Below, in pieces: positions 49,248-58,257 of a DNA stretch of 64,000 nucleotides. Under the pieces are notes generated by a model that ran no database searches, was not told the origin of the DNA, and was given only the letters and a program-made list of their open reading frames with translations. Source of the DNA: JAITVB01 sp031553805 (GTDB lineage Bacteria > Bacteroidota > Bacteroidia > Bacteroidales > Rikenellaceae). The stretch spans positions 248,001-312,000 of the forward strand of contig JAVBLC010000002.1 of the NCBI GenBank assembly GCA_031553805.1, written 5' to 3'. Position 1 is the first letter of the stretch. The number at the start of each line of letters is the position of its first letter. Position numbers and translations under genes: made by a program.

Positions 49248-50804
49248 ATGAGAAAGATCCTGTTGCTGACCCTTTCCCTGTTGGCTTTGACCGTCTGTCG
49301 TTCGGCGCCCAAAAAATCTTACCCCGATTGTGCTGTGAGTTCGGGTTGCGAGCGGATCGCACTCGACAGCAACACCCTGAAGAACCTCGAAGTGCTTTGT
49401 CGGGTGTGGGGTTTTGCGAAGTCCCACCATCCGGTTTTCACGACCCGTGCGGTCGATGCCGATTATGAGTTTTTTGCCTTGCTGCAACAGGCCGTCCATG
49501 TCGACCGCGACACCCGGAACCTGATTCTGCACAGCTGGGTCGACGGCCTGGGAACGTTCAGAACTGATCGCGCCCACTACGAAAAATATTTCCAGGACGA
49601 CCGTCCCCACCGGATGGTCACCGAAGCGGCGTGGATCGCCGATACGACCACCCTCGGCCCGGCGCTCAGCACGTTGCTGTCCGATTTGCGTTATGCCCGC
49701 CGCAGCGGTGGCAACCGTTACCTGCCCCGAGCGAATTATATAGCGACAAATCTCGATTTCCGGGAATCGGAAGCGGCTTACGAATCGCTGACCGATCCCG
49801 ATTGCGGCTACCGCCTGTTGTCGCTGGTCCGCTATTGGAACATCATCGAGTATTTTTTCCCGAACAAACATTTGACCGACCAGCCGTGGGACGCAGTGCT
49901 GGCCGAATTCCTGCCGGTTTTCGCCGATGCCCGCACTGGCCTCGAATACAAGGAAGCCGCGAGTCGCCTGATCGCGCAGATCGATGACTCGCATGGTGTT
50001 GCCAACACCAACTATGATCTTTTCGGGAAACGGTTTGCCCCTTTCCAGGCTGCCTTCATCGAAGGCCGGCCGATCGTGCTGTTAGCCTCCGACACAGTGC
50101 CGCAGGGCGATAAGCTCACACCGGGCGACGAAATTGTCAGCGTTGCCGGTTTGCTGGTCAGCGATTATATTGCTAAGACAGACTGCTATGTCTCTGTTTC
50201 CAACCGCGACGGCTTGTTGCGGGAAACTGTCTGGAGCCTTGCCCGCACCCCGGCCGATACATTGGAGATTGTCTATCTCCGGGACTCTGTGCCGCACCGG
50301 GTCACTTATCCGACGCGGGAAGAACCCCTCTTTCCTCCTGATCCTGCCCCTTGGCGGATGATCAACGAAGGGATCGGCTATCTCTATGCCCAAACATACG
50401 ATCCGAAAGAGGCCAAACAAATGAAACAGGCTTTTAACAGAGCCAGGGCTGTGATCATCGATCTGCGTTGTTATCCCACCGGCCTGTTCCGCTCGCTCAT
50501 CTGCAATTTCTTTGGACCGGAATCAGTGCAGAGTGCCTTGTCAGCAAGGCCCATCCGCCGCTTACCCGGCTATTTTCTGCTAACAGTGCAAAAAAGCGGG
50601 AAAGGGCATAAAGATTGTTATTCCGGCAGGGTGATTGTCTTGGTTAACCAAGAGAGTCGGAGTTATGCCGAAAATATGACGATGATTTGCCAGGCGATGA
50701 TTCCCGATGTGACGGTGGTCGGATCACAGACCGCGGGGGCCGACGGCGATGTTTCGTATGTCGTTTTGCCGGGAAATATGGTCACCCGGTTTTCGGGCTA
50801 TTGA
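49248..50804 (+). CDS. S41 family peptidase, C-terminally short
   Basis: This is a tail-specific type serine protease, probably periplasmic (signal peptide about 1-20, VCRSAPKK possibly a lipobox). An N-terminal helical region is followed by a PDZ-like part (GDKLTPGDEIVSVAGLLVSD) and the catalytic domain with candidate Ser in NQESRSYAENMTM. The 518-residue product ends abruptly at MVTRFSGY, just where family members continue with GxGVYYPDG and about 60 more residues. A truncation at the 3' end is therefore likely. The next gene starts 24 bases later. Confidence 0.82.
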   Translation: MRKILLLTLSLLALTVCRSAPKKSYPDCAVSSGCERIALDSNTLKNLEVLCRVWGFAKSHHPVFTTRAVDADYEFFALLQQAVHVDRDTRNLILHSWVDGLGTFRTDRAHYEKYFQDDRPHRMVTEAAWIADTTTLGPALSTLLSDLRYARRSGGNRYLPRANYIATNLDFRESEAAYESLTDPDCGYRLLSLVRYWNIIEYFFPNKHLTDQPWDAVLAEFLPVFADARTGLEYKEAASRLIAQIDDSHGVANTNYDLFGKRFAPFQAAFIEGRPIVLLASDTVPQGDKLTPGDEIVSVAGLLVSDYIAKTDCYVSVSNRDGLLRETVWSLARTPADTLEIVYLRDSVPHRVTYPTREEPLFPPDPAPWRMINEGIGYLYAQTYDPKEAKQMKQAFNRARAVIIDLRCYPTGLFRSLICNFFGPESVQSALSARPIRRLPGYFLLTVQKSGKGHKDCYSGRVIVLVNQESRSYAENMTMICQAMIPDVTVVGSQTAGADGDVSYVVLPGNMVTRFSGY

Positions 50805-50827
50805 ACGTAACGAAAGATAAAACAGCG

Positions 50828-51382
50828 ATGAAAATCTACACGAAAACAGGCGACCGGGGCACGACCTCGCTCGTCGGCGGCCGGCGGGTGTCGAAACACG
50901 ACCCGCGGGTCGAGGCCTATGGTGCGGTCGACGAGGTGATGGCCCAGGCGGCTTACCTGCGCGATCAGCTCAGTGACGAAGCCCTTGAAGAATATAAGAA
51001 CGACCTGCTCCACGTCCTGAGCGACCTGATGAGCGCCGGAAGCGTTTTTGCCAATGAGGCGGCACCCGCCCCCACGGCCCTCGACACCCTGGCCGCCGGC
51101 ACCGCTTTTCTCGAAACGCGCATCGACTATCTCCAGGCTGAATTGCCCCCGGTGCGTCACTTCACCCTGCCGGGGGGACACCCGCTGGTGTCGCTCGCCC
51201 ACGTGGTGCGTACCGTCTGCCGCCGGGCCGAGCGCGAGGCGACCAAAATCGATGATAATACTGATGCCCATTGGCTCGCAGTGGGTTATCTCAACCGCCT
51301 GTCGGACTACCTTTATGTGTTGGGCCGAAAAATTTCACAGGAATTTAATGTAGAAGAGCTGTTTTGGATGCCGGAAAAATAA
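50828..51382 (+). CDS. Cob(I)alamin adenosyltransferase, PduO type
   Basis: This enzyme converts cob(I)alamin to adenosylcobalamin with ATP. The N-terminal ATP site TKTGDRGTTSLVGG is at residues 5-18, followed by RVSKHDPRVEAYGAVDEV and the C-terminal RRAEREA and NRLSDYLYVLGR motifs. The 184-residue length is normal for PduO-type enzymes. The start at 50828 (MKIYTKTGD) fits the family. It supplies cofactor for enzymes such as methylmalonyl-CoA mutase; no B12 riboswitch is visible before it. Confidence 0.95.
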   Translation: MKIYTKTGDRGTTSLVGGRRVSKHDPRVEAYGAVDEVMAQAAYLRDQLSDEALEEYKNDLLHVLSDLMSAGSVFANEAAPAPTALDTLAAGTAFLETRIDYLQAELPPVRHFTLPGGHPLVSLAHVVRTVCRRAEREATKIDDNTDAHWLAVGYLNRLSDYLYVLGRKISQEFNVEELFWMPEK

Positions 51383-51391
51383 AAAATTGAC

Positions 51392-51399
51392 TATATTTG
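51392..51399 (+). promoter_or_regulatory. -7 element before the DUF2795 gene
   Basis: TATATTTG lies 46 bases before the ATG at 51445. The -33 box is not well spaced. Confidence 0.6.
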
Positions 51400-51444
51400 T
51401 CCTCCCTATACCGCAAGTGAAAATACCCATAATCAAAAAGCCCT

Positions 51445-51666
51445 ATGTACTGGACATTAGAGTTGGCGTCTAAGCTAGAAGACGCTCCCTGGCCCGCTAC
51501 GAAAGATGAGTTGATCGACTACGCCGTGCGTTCGGGCGCTCCGCTCGAGGTTATCGAAAACCTTCAGGAGATCGAAGACGAAGGCGAAGTGTACGAAAGC
51601 ATAGAAGACATCTGGCCCGACTATCCGAGCAAAGACGATTTTTTCTTCAACGAAGACGAGTATTAG
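51445..51666 (+). CDS. DUF2795 family small acidic protein
   Basis: The function is unknown. This 73-residue, very acidic protein is conserved across Bacteroidetes with the pattern MYWTLELASKLEDAPWPATK, then YAVRSGAPLEVIENLQEIED. It belongs to the DUF2795-like group, which is helical. It is probably expressed on its own from the TATATTTG box at 51392 and ended by the hairpin at 51717-51747. High conservation and shortness suggest a housekeeping role that is not known. Confidence 0.82.
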   Translation: MYWTLELASKLEDAPWPATKDELIDYAVRSGAPLEVIENLQEIEDEGEVYESIEDIWPDYPSKDDFFFNEDEY

Positions 51667-51716
51667 GCGGATTTCTCTCGTAATTTCCTCAAAATACCAC
51701 AGTTAAAAACTTACTA

Positions 51717-51750
51717 CAGGCGATCCTGGCGGGTCGCCTGTTTTATTTTA
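51717..51750 (+). terminator. Terminator of the DUF2795 gene
   Basis: CAGGCGA/TCGCCTG with a 10-base loop, followed by TTTTATTTTA. Confidence 0.82.
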
Positions 51751-51788
51751 TCCCTATGGGATGATCAATAAACTTACTTAAAATACAC

Positions 51789-51796
51789 TATATTTG
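51789..51796 (+). promoter_or_regulatory. -7 element before sRNA candidate
   Basis: TATATTTG is in the gap between the DUF2795 terminator and the next terminator at 52016, with no gene between them. Confidence 0.65.
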
Positions 51797-51802
51797 TTCG
51801 TT

Positions 51803-52039
51803 ATTCCTAAATAAAGACATAGTAAGTATGGGCTGAGTTAAGTCAAAATACCCAAAAGGCAACTTCGTTTTTCGGAACAAAGCAAATGCAAAAGGGGAAA
51901 AAACGCTGGACCTCCAGTATAATGTCAATACCATTCCCGCTACCATATCTACTGGAATTTCTTTGCTTCCCGCCGAATGGTAGCGATTGCCGCAGAGGCC
52001 GATATTTTCCGAAAGACCCTCCCGAACGGAGGGTTTTTT
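51803..52039 (+). ncRNA. Candidate sRNA with closing stem and terminator, possibly 6S-like
   Basis: Between a TATATTTG box (51789) and a good terminator (52016-52039) lies a 237-base stretch with no credible reading frame. TTTCGGAA (51870-51877) pairs perfectly with TTCCGAAA (52007-52014), enclosing CTGGA/TCCAG and a perfect nine-base hairpin CGCTACCAT (51938-51946) with ATGGTAGCG (51977-51985). A long bulged rod with a closing stem recalls 6S RNA, but I see no sequence match that proves it. The promoter start and exact 5' end are inferred. Confidence 0.55.
52016..52039 (+). terminator. Terminator of the sRNA candidate
   Basis: ACCCTCC/GGAGGGT with a five-base loop and six Ts. Confidence 0.85.
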
Positions 52040-52042
52040 CGT

Positions 52043-52103
52043 TATCTTTGTCCGTGCAAAGTCAATTCATCCTAGTGCTGGGTGGCTCTTTTCGCTATCT
52101 TTG
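52043..52103 (+). promoter_or_regulatory. Two -7 elements before the M23 gene
   Basis: TATCTTTG occurs at 52043-52050 and again at 52096-52103. Both face the M23 peptidase gene; the second is 22 bases before its ATG. Confidence 0.6.
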
Positions 52104-52124
52104 TGCAATAATAAAATTTTTGCA

Positions 52125-53828
52125 ATGCGGACTTTTTTACTTTCGATACTTTTCTCGGTTTTTTCGTTTTCCCTTTACGCCCAGTCGGACTATGCTTCCC
52201 CGGTGAATATTCCGGTGACCCTGGCGGGCAACGTGGGGGAGATCCGCTCGGGCCATTTCCACTCGGGGGTCGACTTCAAGACCGACGGGGTGACCGGCAA
52301 GGCGATCCTGTCGATCGCCGACGGCTACGTGTCGCGCATCTCGATCGGCGAAGGCGGCTACGGCAAAGCCCTGTACATCATGCATCCTGACGGACGGACG
52401 TCGGTTTACGCCCATCTCGAGTCGTTCAATACCGCCATCGGCAACTACGTCCGCGACGAACAATACAAACGGAAGATGTACGCCGTCGAACTTTATCCCG
52501 GGGCCGGTACGCTGCCCGTAAAGCGGGGTGAAACGGTCGCCCTCTCGGGCAACAGCGGTTCATCGGGGGGGCCGCACCTCCATTTCGAAATCCGCAACGG
52601 GGCGCAGCGTCCGTTGAACGTCATGACGCTCGGTTATGTGAAAGCCGAAGACACCCAGGCACCGCGCCTGATGACCCTGTGGGTGGTCGGCATCGATACG
52701 CTGGGTGGTATTCCCGTCCACCGCGTGCTGCAAAAATACCCCTTGCAGAAAACAGGCGAACAATACACGGTCGCCGCCGGCAGCGCTCCGGTGAAGATCC
52801 CGGCCACGGCCTATTTCGCTATCGAGCTGACCGACACCAAGAACGGTTCGCCGTCGAACACGTTTGGCATCCGCACCCTCGAACAGAGCGTCGATGGCCG
52901 GGTCAATTTTTCGCTGCTGGTCGATAATTTTACGTTTGACAACACGCGCTACGTCCATTCGATCCTGTACTACCCGCTCTACCGCAGCTCACGCTACGAC
53001 GTGCTGCGCTGCTACGCGCCGCCCAACCGCCTGAGCGCCCTCTACCCGAAACTCGAACGACAGGGCGTGGTGGCGCTGGCCGACACCGTGCCCCACCAGA
53101 TCCGGATCACTGTAGGCGATGATGTTGAAAACCGGTCGGTGCTGGCTTTCGACGTGGTGCGCAGCAATGCTTTCCCGGCGGCGGTCAAACCGGCGGGCAT
53201 CCCCGTGCTGTGGAACAAGCCGGCGTCGTATGACGACGGGCAGATGACCATCATACTGCCGGCCAAGGTGCTCTATGAATCGACCTACCTGTCGGTACTC
53301 GAACGCCCGCGCCCGAAAGGCGCCCTGTCGCCCGCCTACACGCTGGCCAACGACCAGGCGCCGTTGCAGACGGCGATGACCCTGAACCTGAAGATTGATG
53401 CGGTGCCGGCAGCCCTGTACGGAAAACTGTGTTTCGTGAGCTACGACCGCGACTCGACTTCGCGTACCTACGAGGGCGGTTCCCTGCAGGCGGGCCGGAT
53501 GACGCTTACCACCCGCACCTACGGCACCTATTACGTCGTGGCCGACACCCTGGCTCCGCGAATCACGCCTAACTTCCAGCAGGGCGCCAACCTGGCCGGT
53601 GCGAAAAGCCTGTCGTTCAATGTGCGCGACGAGCTGAGCGGCATCAAACGCTGGGCAGTCTATGTCGACGATGCTTGGGCGCTGTGCGAACACGACCCGA
53701 AGAGCCACACCATCACCCACTTTTTTGCCGACGCCCGCTACGCCACGGGCAAGACCCACACCATCCGCATCGAGGCCGAAGACGACCGCGGTAACCGCAC
53801 GGTCGTTTCAAGCACTTTCGTCCGGTAA
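52125..53828 (+). CDS. M23 family metallopeptidase
   Basis: This is a probable periplasmic peptidoglycan endopeptidase (LytM/M23 fold). A signal peptide spans residues 1-19 (ending LYAQ). The zinc ligands His46 and Asp50 are in GHFHSGVDF and the third is in GPHLHFEI (about residue 150). The rest, to residue 567, is a long beta-rich C-terminal extension (IRIEAEDDRGNRTVVSSTF at the end) typical of large Bacteroidetes M23 proteins. The start at 52125 places the signal peptide first. It is complete. Confidence 0.9.
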   Translation: MRTFLLSILFSVFSFSLYAQSDYASPVNIPVTLAGNVGEIRSGHFHSGVDFKTDGVTGKAILSIADGYVSRISIGEGGYGKALYIMHPDGRTSVYAHLESFNTAIGNYVRDEQYKRKMYAVELYPGAGTLPVKRGETVALSGNSGSSGGPHLHFEIRNGAQRPLNVMTLGYVKAEDTQAPRLMTLWVVGIDTLGGIPVHRVLQKYPLQKTGEQYTVAAGSAPVKIPATAYFAIELTDTKNGSPSNTFGIRTLEQSVDGRVNFSLLVDNFTFDNTRYVHSILYYPLYRSSRYDVLRCYAPPNRLSALYPKLERQGVVALADTVPHQIRITVGDDVENRSVLAFDVVRSNAFPAAVKPAGIPVLWNKPASYDDGQMTIILPAKVLYESTYLSVLERPRPKGALSPAYTLANDQAPLQTAMTLNLKIDAVPAALYGKLCFVSYDRDSTSRTYEGGSLQAGRMTLTTRTYGTYYVVADTLAPRITPNFQQGANLAGAKSLSFNVRDELSGIKRWAVYVDDAWALCEHDPKSHTITHFFADARYATGKTHTIRIEAEDDRGNRTVVSSTFVR

Positions 53829-53908
53829 ACCGAACAATAGAATATTTTCCGGGAACGAGAGAACTTTTCCGAACAATTTTTAATTTTTCCCTTTGTAAAA
53901 AACGAAAG

Positions 53909-54712
53909 ATGTTCCGACGATTTTTGTTTATCATCGGTTTGGCTGTCGGTCTGTCGGGTTGCGACCTGATCGAGTACCACCCCTACGAGGTGCGGATCAG
54001 CGGCGAAACGGGGATCAACGCGAAAAACATGGCCCGGATCGAAGCCGCCTGCGCGGGCAAAGACACGGTGCGCTTCGTGATGATGGGCGACACGCAGCGC
54101 TGGTATGACGAAACGAAAGCTTTTGTGAACCACCTCAACCGCCGCACGGACGTCGATTTCGTGATCCATGGCGGCGATATCTCCGACTTCGGGCTGACCA
54201 AGGAGTTTTTGTGGATAAGGGATATCATGGGCGGTTTGCGCGTACCCTACGTCGCTCTGCTCGGCAACCACGACATCATCGGCCACGGGGCGCAGGTGTA
54301 TGCCGAGATTTACGGGGCCGAGAACTTTTCGTTCGTGGCGGGTAATACCAAGTTCTTGTGCTTGAATACCAATGCGCTCGAATACGATTATTCGCACTCG
54401 GTCCCCGACCTGAACTATATCTACGGGCACTTGGAAGATGAGAATCCAGCGGTCGAACGGGTGGTTCCGGTGATGCACATCCGTCCCGGCAGCCCCGAGT
54501 TCAACAATAATGTGTCGCTGGTGTTCCAGATGGTGCTCAAGATGTTTCCGGAAATGCACTTCTGCCTCCACGCCCACAACCACAGCCTGCAGGCCGACGA
54601 CCTGTTCGACGACGGAGTGATCTACTACGGCAGCAGCGCGATGCGCGACCGCAATTACCTCTACTTTACCCTAACCCCCGACGGATACGAGTATGAAGTG
54701 GTCGATTATTAA
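53909..54712 (+). CDS. Calcineurin-like metallophosphoesterase lipoprotein
   Basis: This is an exported phosphoesterase with lipobox LSGC (Cys21). The metal-binding motifs are seen in order: MMGDTQ (about 53-58, for D-x-H variants), HGGDISD (about 86-92), LGNHD (about 117-121), and a late HAHNH (about 224-228). The 267-residue length is normal. Substrate is unknown. Its end overlaps the next gene by 20 bases, which indicates coupling. Confidence 0.85.
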   Translation: MFRRFLFIIGLAVGLSGCDLIEYHPYEVRISGETGINAKNMARIEAACAGKDTVRFVMMGDTQRWYDETKAFVNHLNRRTDVDFVIHGGDISDFGLTKEFLWIRDIMGGLRVPYVALLGNHDIIGHGAQVYAEIYGAENFSFVAGNTKFLCLNTNALEYDYSHSVPDLNYIYGHLEDENPAVERVVPVMHIRPGSPEFNNNVSLVFQMVLKMFPEMHFCLHAHNHSLQADDLFDDGVIYYGSSAMRDRNYLYFTLTPDGYEYEVVDY

Positions 54713-55376
54713 GCGTTCGGCGCTTTTTTTCTTGTTCGTATCGTCGGGGACGCCGGTGTTTTGCCAGGAGATGGTTGCCTCCGGCGAGCCAAAACTGCTC
54801 CGCCAGGAGAAGCGCGACGAGCGGTATACGCACCGGCAGGAGCAGTACCGCGAATTCTGGATGAACCTGATCCCGACGCATGCTACGTTGCAATATGCCG
54901 GTTCGATCGGGGTCTTCTCGACGGGTCCGGGGTGGGACTATGGCCGTCGCGACCAATGGGCGACCGATTTTATGATCGGCTACATCCCCCGTTTCTCGGG
55001 CAAAGAGGGGGCGGTGACCCTTTCGCTCAAAGAAACGTACACTCCGTGGCAGGTGCCCATTGCCCGGGGGTGGACCTTTGCGCCCCTGACCGGAGGCATC
55101 CTGGTCAATTCGGTGCTCGACAATCATTTCTGGGGCCGTGAGCCGGACCGCTACCCGAGTAACTATTACAAGTTTTCAACCCGTGTCCGTTTTCATGCTT
55201 TCCTCGGGCAGGCTTTTACCGTGAGGCTGAGCGAACGGGTGCCTTCGCGCACGCTGACGTTTTACTACGAGATCAGCTCGTGCGACCTCTACGTCATTTC
55301 GGCCGCCACCAACCGCTACGTCAAGCCGGGCGACATCCTGAGCCTGGCCCTGGGGGTCAAGTTCGGGCTCTATTAA
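54693..55376 (+). CDS. Predicted outer-membrane barrel protein
   Basis: The function is unknown. This 227-residue protein has a signal peptide (about 1-24, ending VFCQ) and then beta-strand patterns such as ATLQYAGSIGVFSTGPGWDY, LTFYYEISSCDLYV and LSLALGVKFGLY, the last ending in the aromatic tail of an outer-membrane barrel. It is translationally overlapped with the phosphoesterase gene and may work with it at the outer membrane. Confidence 0.65.
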   Translation: MKWSIIKRSALFFLFVSSGTPVFCQEMVASGEPKLLRQEKRDERYTHRQEQYREFWMNLIPTHATLQYAGSIGVFSTGPGWDYGRRDQWATDFMIGYIPRFSGKEGAVTLSLKETYTPWQVPIARGWTFAPLTGGILVNSVLDNHFWGREPDRYPSNYYKFSTRVRFHAFLGQAFTVRLSERVPSRTLTFYYEISSCDLYVISAATNRYVKPGDILSLALGVKFGLY

Positions 55377-55385
55377 TCTGTCCGA

Positions 55386-55820
55386 TCAGAGCTCCACGAC
55401 CTTTTCGCCCTGCGGGCCGAAGTGGATCGTGATTCGCTGCCGGAGGTCGGGGTGCAGGCTGCCGCCGACGGGGCATACGCGAATGAGGTGCTTGATCCGT
55501 TGCTGTGTTTTTTCGTCGTAATCGTGAGGCAGCCGCAGGTTGACCGTCAGTTCGCCGATGCGGCGCGAGGGGGCGGAAGCCATGATCTTCGTGACTTCGG
55601 CCGTTGCGCCTTCGACCGGGAAACCGTGGTGCTGGGCCGAGAGGTTTATAACGGACAGGATGCAGCTGGCCAACGCCACGCCGACCAGATCGGTGGGTGA
55701 GAATTCATTGTCATAGAGGTTGTCGTCGTCGGGCGACAAGGTGACGATGCGCGCTCCGGAGCGCGGGTGGACGGTTTCGGTCCGGAAATCGCCCACGTAA
55801 ACGGTTTTCAGTGTCCCCAT
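55386..55820 (-). CDS. OsmC family peroxiredoxin-like protein
   Basis: OsmC/Ohr-type proteins reduce organic peroxides through two cysteines. Both are present: LASCILS (about Cys53) and IRVCPVGGSL (about Cys116). The 144-residue length is normal. It is convergent with the barrel gene and divergent from engB. The minus-strand gap upstream contains a TATATTTG box at about 55850-55843. Confidence 0.88.
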   Translation of the reverse strand: MGTLKTVYVGDFRTETVHPRSGARIVTLSPDDDNLYDNEFSPTDLVGVALASCILSVINLSAQHHGFPVEGATAEVTKIMASAPSRRIGELTVNLRLPHDYDEKTQQRIKHLIRVCPVGGSLHPDLRQRITIHFGPQGEKVVEL

Positions 55821-55857
55821 ATCATTTATATTTCACATTTCCCAAATATAGCAAAAA

Positions 55858-55871
55858 GTGCCTCCCGGCAC
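55858..55871. repeat. GTGCC-NNCC-GGCAC hairpin repeat, copy 3
   Basis: GTGCC-TCCC-GGCAC is followed by TCGGGATTTTTGATTC, parallel to copies at 18343 and 24056. It lies in the divergent gap between osmC and engB. Confidence 0.6.
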
Positions 55872-56025
55872 TCGGGATTTTTGATTCTACATAGAATAAA
55901 TATAGCAAAAATCGCGACTTTTTTGTTTCGATAAAATGTTTCCTCAAATAGAGGCCCTTTCATGGCATAAAAATCTTTTGTGTCAGACCCTTCTCCAATC
56001 AGGAACCTCTCATTAAAAAAATCCC

Positions 56026-56033
56026 TACCTTTG
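56026..56033 (+). promoter_or_regulatory. engB -7 element
   Basis: TACCTTTG matches TAnnTTTG, 21 bases before the engB ATG. Confidence 0.65.
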
Positions 56034-56054
56034 TACAAGTAAAACCCAGCCCCG

Positions 56055-56666
56055 ATGAAAATCAATACAGCCGAATTTCGGTGCAGCAGCGCAAGGATCG
56101 ACCAATGCCCATCGGGTGACACCCCCGAATTCGCCTTCATCGGCCGCTCGAACGTCGGCAAATCGTCGCTGATCAATATGCTCACCAACCACAAAGGGTT
56201 GGCCAAAGTATCCGGCACTCCCGGAAAAACCCGCCTGATCAACCACTTCACGATCAACGGCGAGTGGTTCCTGGTCGATCTGCCGGGCTACGGTTACGCC
56301 CGCGTGTCGAAAGCCGAACGCTCGGGCTTTTCGAAACTGATCACCGATTACGTGACCAAACGCGAAAACCTGGCGTGCCTGTTCGTGCTGGTCGATTCGC
56401 GCCTCGAACCCCAGAAGAACGACACCGAATTTCTGGAACTGTTGGGCCAGCACCGCGTTCCCTTCGCCCTGGTTTTTACCAAGGCCGATAAACTGACCGA
56501 AAATCAGACGGCTTCGAACGTGGCCCGCTATAAACGTTTTCTGCGCACCCGCTGGGAATCCCTGCCGCCGATCGTCATCACCTCGTCCGAGAAAGGACGC
56601 GGACGCGATGATTTACTGGCGTTTATCGAAAATTGTATCACACCCGATAAAAATCCGCTGGGATAG
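56055..56666 (+). CDS. engB: Ribosome biogenesis GTPase EngB
   Basis: EngB (YsxC/YihA) is a GTPase needed for 50S subunit assembly. G1 GRSNVGKSS is at residues 30-38, G2 TPGKT and G3 DLPGYGYARV follow, and G4 TKADK is at about 141-145. The 203-residue length is normal. It is followed by prs after 59 bases, each with its own -7 box. Confidence 0.97.
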   Translation: MKINTAEFRCSSARIDQCPSGDTPEFAFIGRSNVGKSSLINMLTNHKGLAKVSGTPGKTRLINHFTINGEWFLVDLPGYGYARVSKAERSGFSKLITDYVTKRENLACLFVLVDSRLEPQKNDTEFLELLGQHRVPFALVFTKADKLTENQTASNVARYKRFLRTRWESLPPIVITSSEKGRGRDDLLAFIENCITPDKNPLG

Positions 56667-56691
56667 AGGATAAATATACAGCCATTATTAT

Positions 56692-56699
56692 TACTTTTG
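56692..56699 (+). promoter_or_regulatory. prs -7 element
   Basis: TACTTTTG, 27 bases before the prs ATG. Confidence 0.6.
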
Positions 56700-56725
56700 T
56701 GTGTCAAAAAACACACCACTAAACT

Positions 56726-57670
56726 ATGATGCCCGGACATAAAATAAAGCTTTTCTCGTGCCGCGAATCGCGCTATCTGGCCGAAAAGATCGCCAAGAGT
56801 TTCGGAACCGAATTGGGCGACTCGTCGGTGCTCCAGTTCAGCGACGGCGAATTCCAACCCTCGTATAACGAGAGCATCCGCGGATGCACGGTCGGAATCA
56901 TCCAGTCGACTTTCCCGCCGGCCGAAAACCTGATGGAACTGCTGATGATGATCGACGCCGCCCGCCGGGCTTCGGCCTACAAGGTGATCGCCGTGATCCC
57001 CTATTTCGGGTGGGCACGCCAGGACCGCAAAGACCGTCCGCGGGTGCCGATCAGCGCCAAGCTGGTGGCCAATCTGCTCCACGCCGCCGGTGTCGACCGC
57101 GTGGTGACGATGGACCTGCACGCCGACCAGATCCAGGGATTTTTCGATATTCCCGTCGATCACCTTTATGCCAGCGGCATTTTCGTCCCCTACATCAAGA
57201 GCCTTGAAATCGACAACCTGGCGATCGCCGCTCCCGATATGGGCGGGGCGAAACGGGCCAACGCTTACAGCAACCACCTGAATGTGCCGATGGTCGTGTG
57301 CCACAAGCAGCGCGAACGGGCCAACGTGGTAGGCCAGATGACGGTGATCGGCGACGTGGAAGACAAAGACGTGATCATCCTCGACGACATGATCGACACC
57401 GCCGGAACGATCACCAAGGCAGCCGACATGATGATCGAACGCGGAGCGAGAACGGTACGTGCGGCGGTTACCCACGGCGTGTTGTCGGGTCCGGCCTATG
57501 ACCGGATCAACGCCAGTAAACTGGCTGAGGTGATCGTGACCGATACGATTCCGTTGCGTACGGATGCCGACACGTCGAAATTCACGGTGCTTTCGGTGGC
57601 CGATATTTTCTCGGATGTGATCGAACGGGTGCATAACCACCAGGAGATCAGTTCGCGTTTCATTTTTTAG
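56726..57670 (+). CDS. prs: Ribose-phosphate pyrophosphokinase
   Basis: Prs makes PRPP from ribose 5-phosphate and ATP for nucleotide, His and Trp synthesis. The N-terminal FSDGEFQPSYNESIRG, the flexible loop WARQDRKDRPRVPISAK, the DLHADQIQGFFDIP motif and the PRPP-binding DVIILDDMIDTAGTITKA are present. The 314-residue product is normal. A tRNA-Ser lies 180 bases downstream. Confidence 0.97.
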   Translation: MMPGHKIKLFSCRESRYLAEKIAKSFGTELGDSSVLQFSDGEFQPSYNESIRGCTVGIIQSTFPPAENLMELLMMIDAARRASAYKVIAVIPYFGWARQDRKDRPRVPISAKLVANLLHAAGVDRVVTMDLHADQIQGFFDIPVDHLYASGIFVPYIKSLEIDNLAIAAPDMGGAKRANAYSNHLNVPMVVCHKQRERANVVGQMTVIGDVEDKDVIILDDMIDTAGTITKAADMMIERGARTVRAAVTHGVLSGPAYDRINASKLAEVIVTDTIPLRTDADTSKFTVLSVADIFSDVIERVHNHQEISSRFIF

Positions 57671-57850
57671 GAAAGGGTAGAAGGCAACCGGTTTTGGCCG
57701 GTGTGTTGTGCCTTACTAAAAATGCCCGTGAACGGCAGTTCGAATTTGGCGGAATAAAAAAAAGTATTACTTTTGCCCTTCGAAAGTGCGTAGCGAACCG
57801 GGATGCAGGCGAATGCCGGCCTGATGTTTTCAAACGCATACAAGACAAAC

Positions 57851-57942
<92 letters not shown>

Positions 57943-57964
57943 GGACATACCATCCAACAAAAAG

Positions 57965-57989
57965 AAGCACCTCTTGCGGGGTGCTTTTT
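57965..57989 (+). terminator. Terminator after tRNA-Ser
   Basis: AAGCACC/GGTGCTT with an eight-base loop and a T-run. The rest of the 315-base gap to the DUF4249 gene holds only the repeat at 58110. Confidence 0.85.
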
Positions 57990-58109
57990 CTTTGCCTATA
58001 TGATCAAGTTAAAAATTCAATCACCTGATAATCTGCAAATTGAAATGTCGTTAAACGTCAAGGAAAGGGTAGGATTTTCAGGAAAAATATTTTAGAGTTC
58101 CTAACTTAT

Positions 58110-58204
58110 ACCCTCGAAAATAAATAATTCAGTTTAGCACATCAGAGCAGGCTTTCTGACAACGATTGATTGAAAAACCTCCCTCGTCGCTGGGCTTTTT
58201 ATTT
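58110..58204 (+). repeat. 95-base dispersed repeat, copy 2
   Basis: This copy matches 32381-32475 without gaps and with about six differences. Here it lies between genes, after tRNA-Ser and before the converging DUF4249 gene. Confidence 0.85.
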
Positions 58205-58257
58205 ATAATACTGACAATGAGTCGATGCGCGTGCCCGGTCCTAAGGGCGCCGCAATT

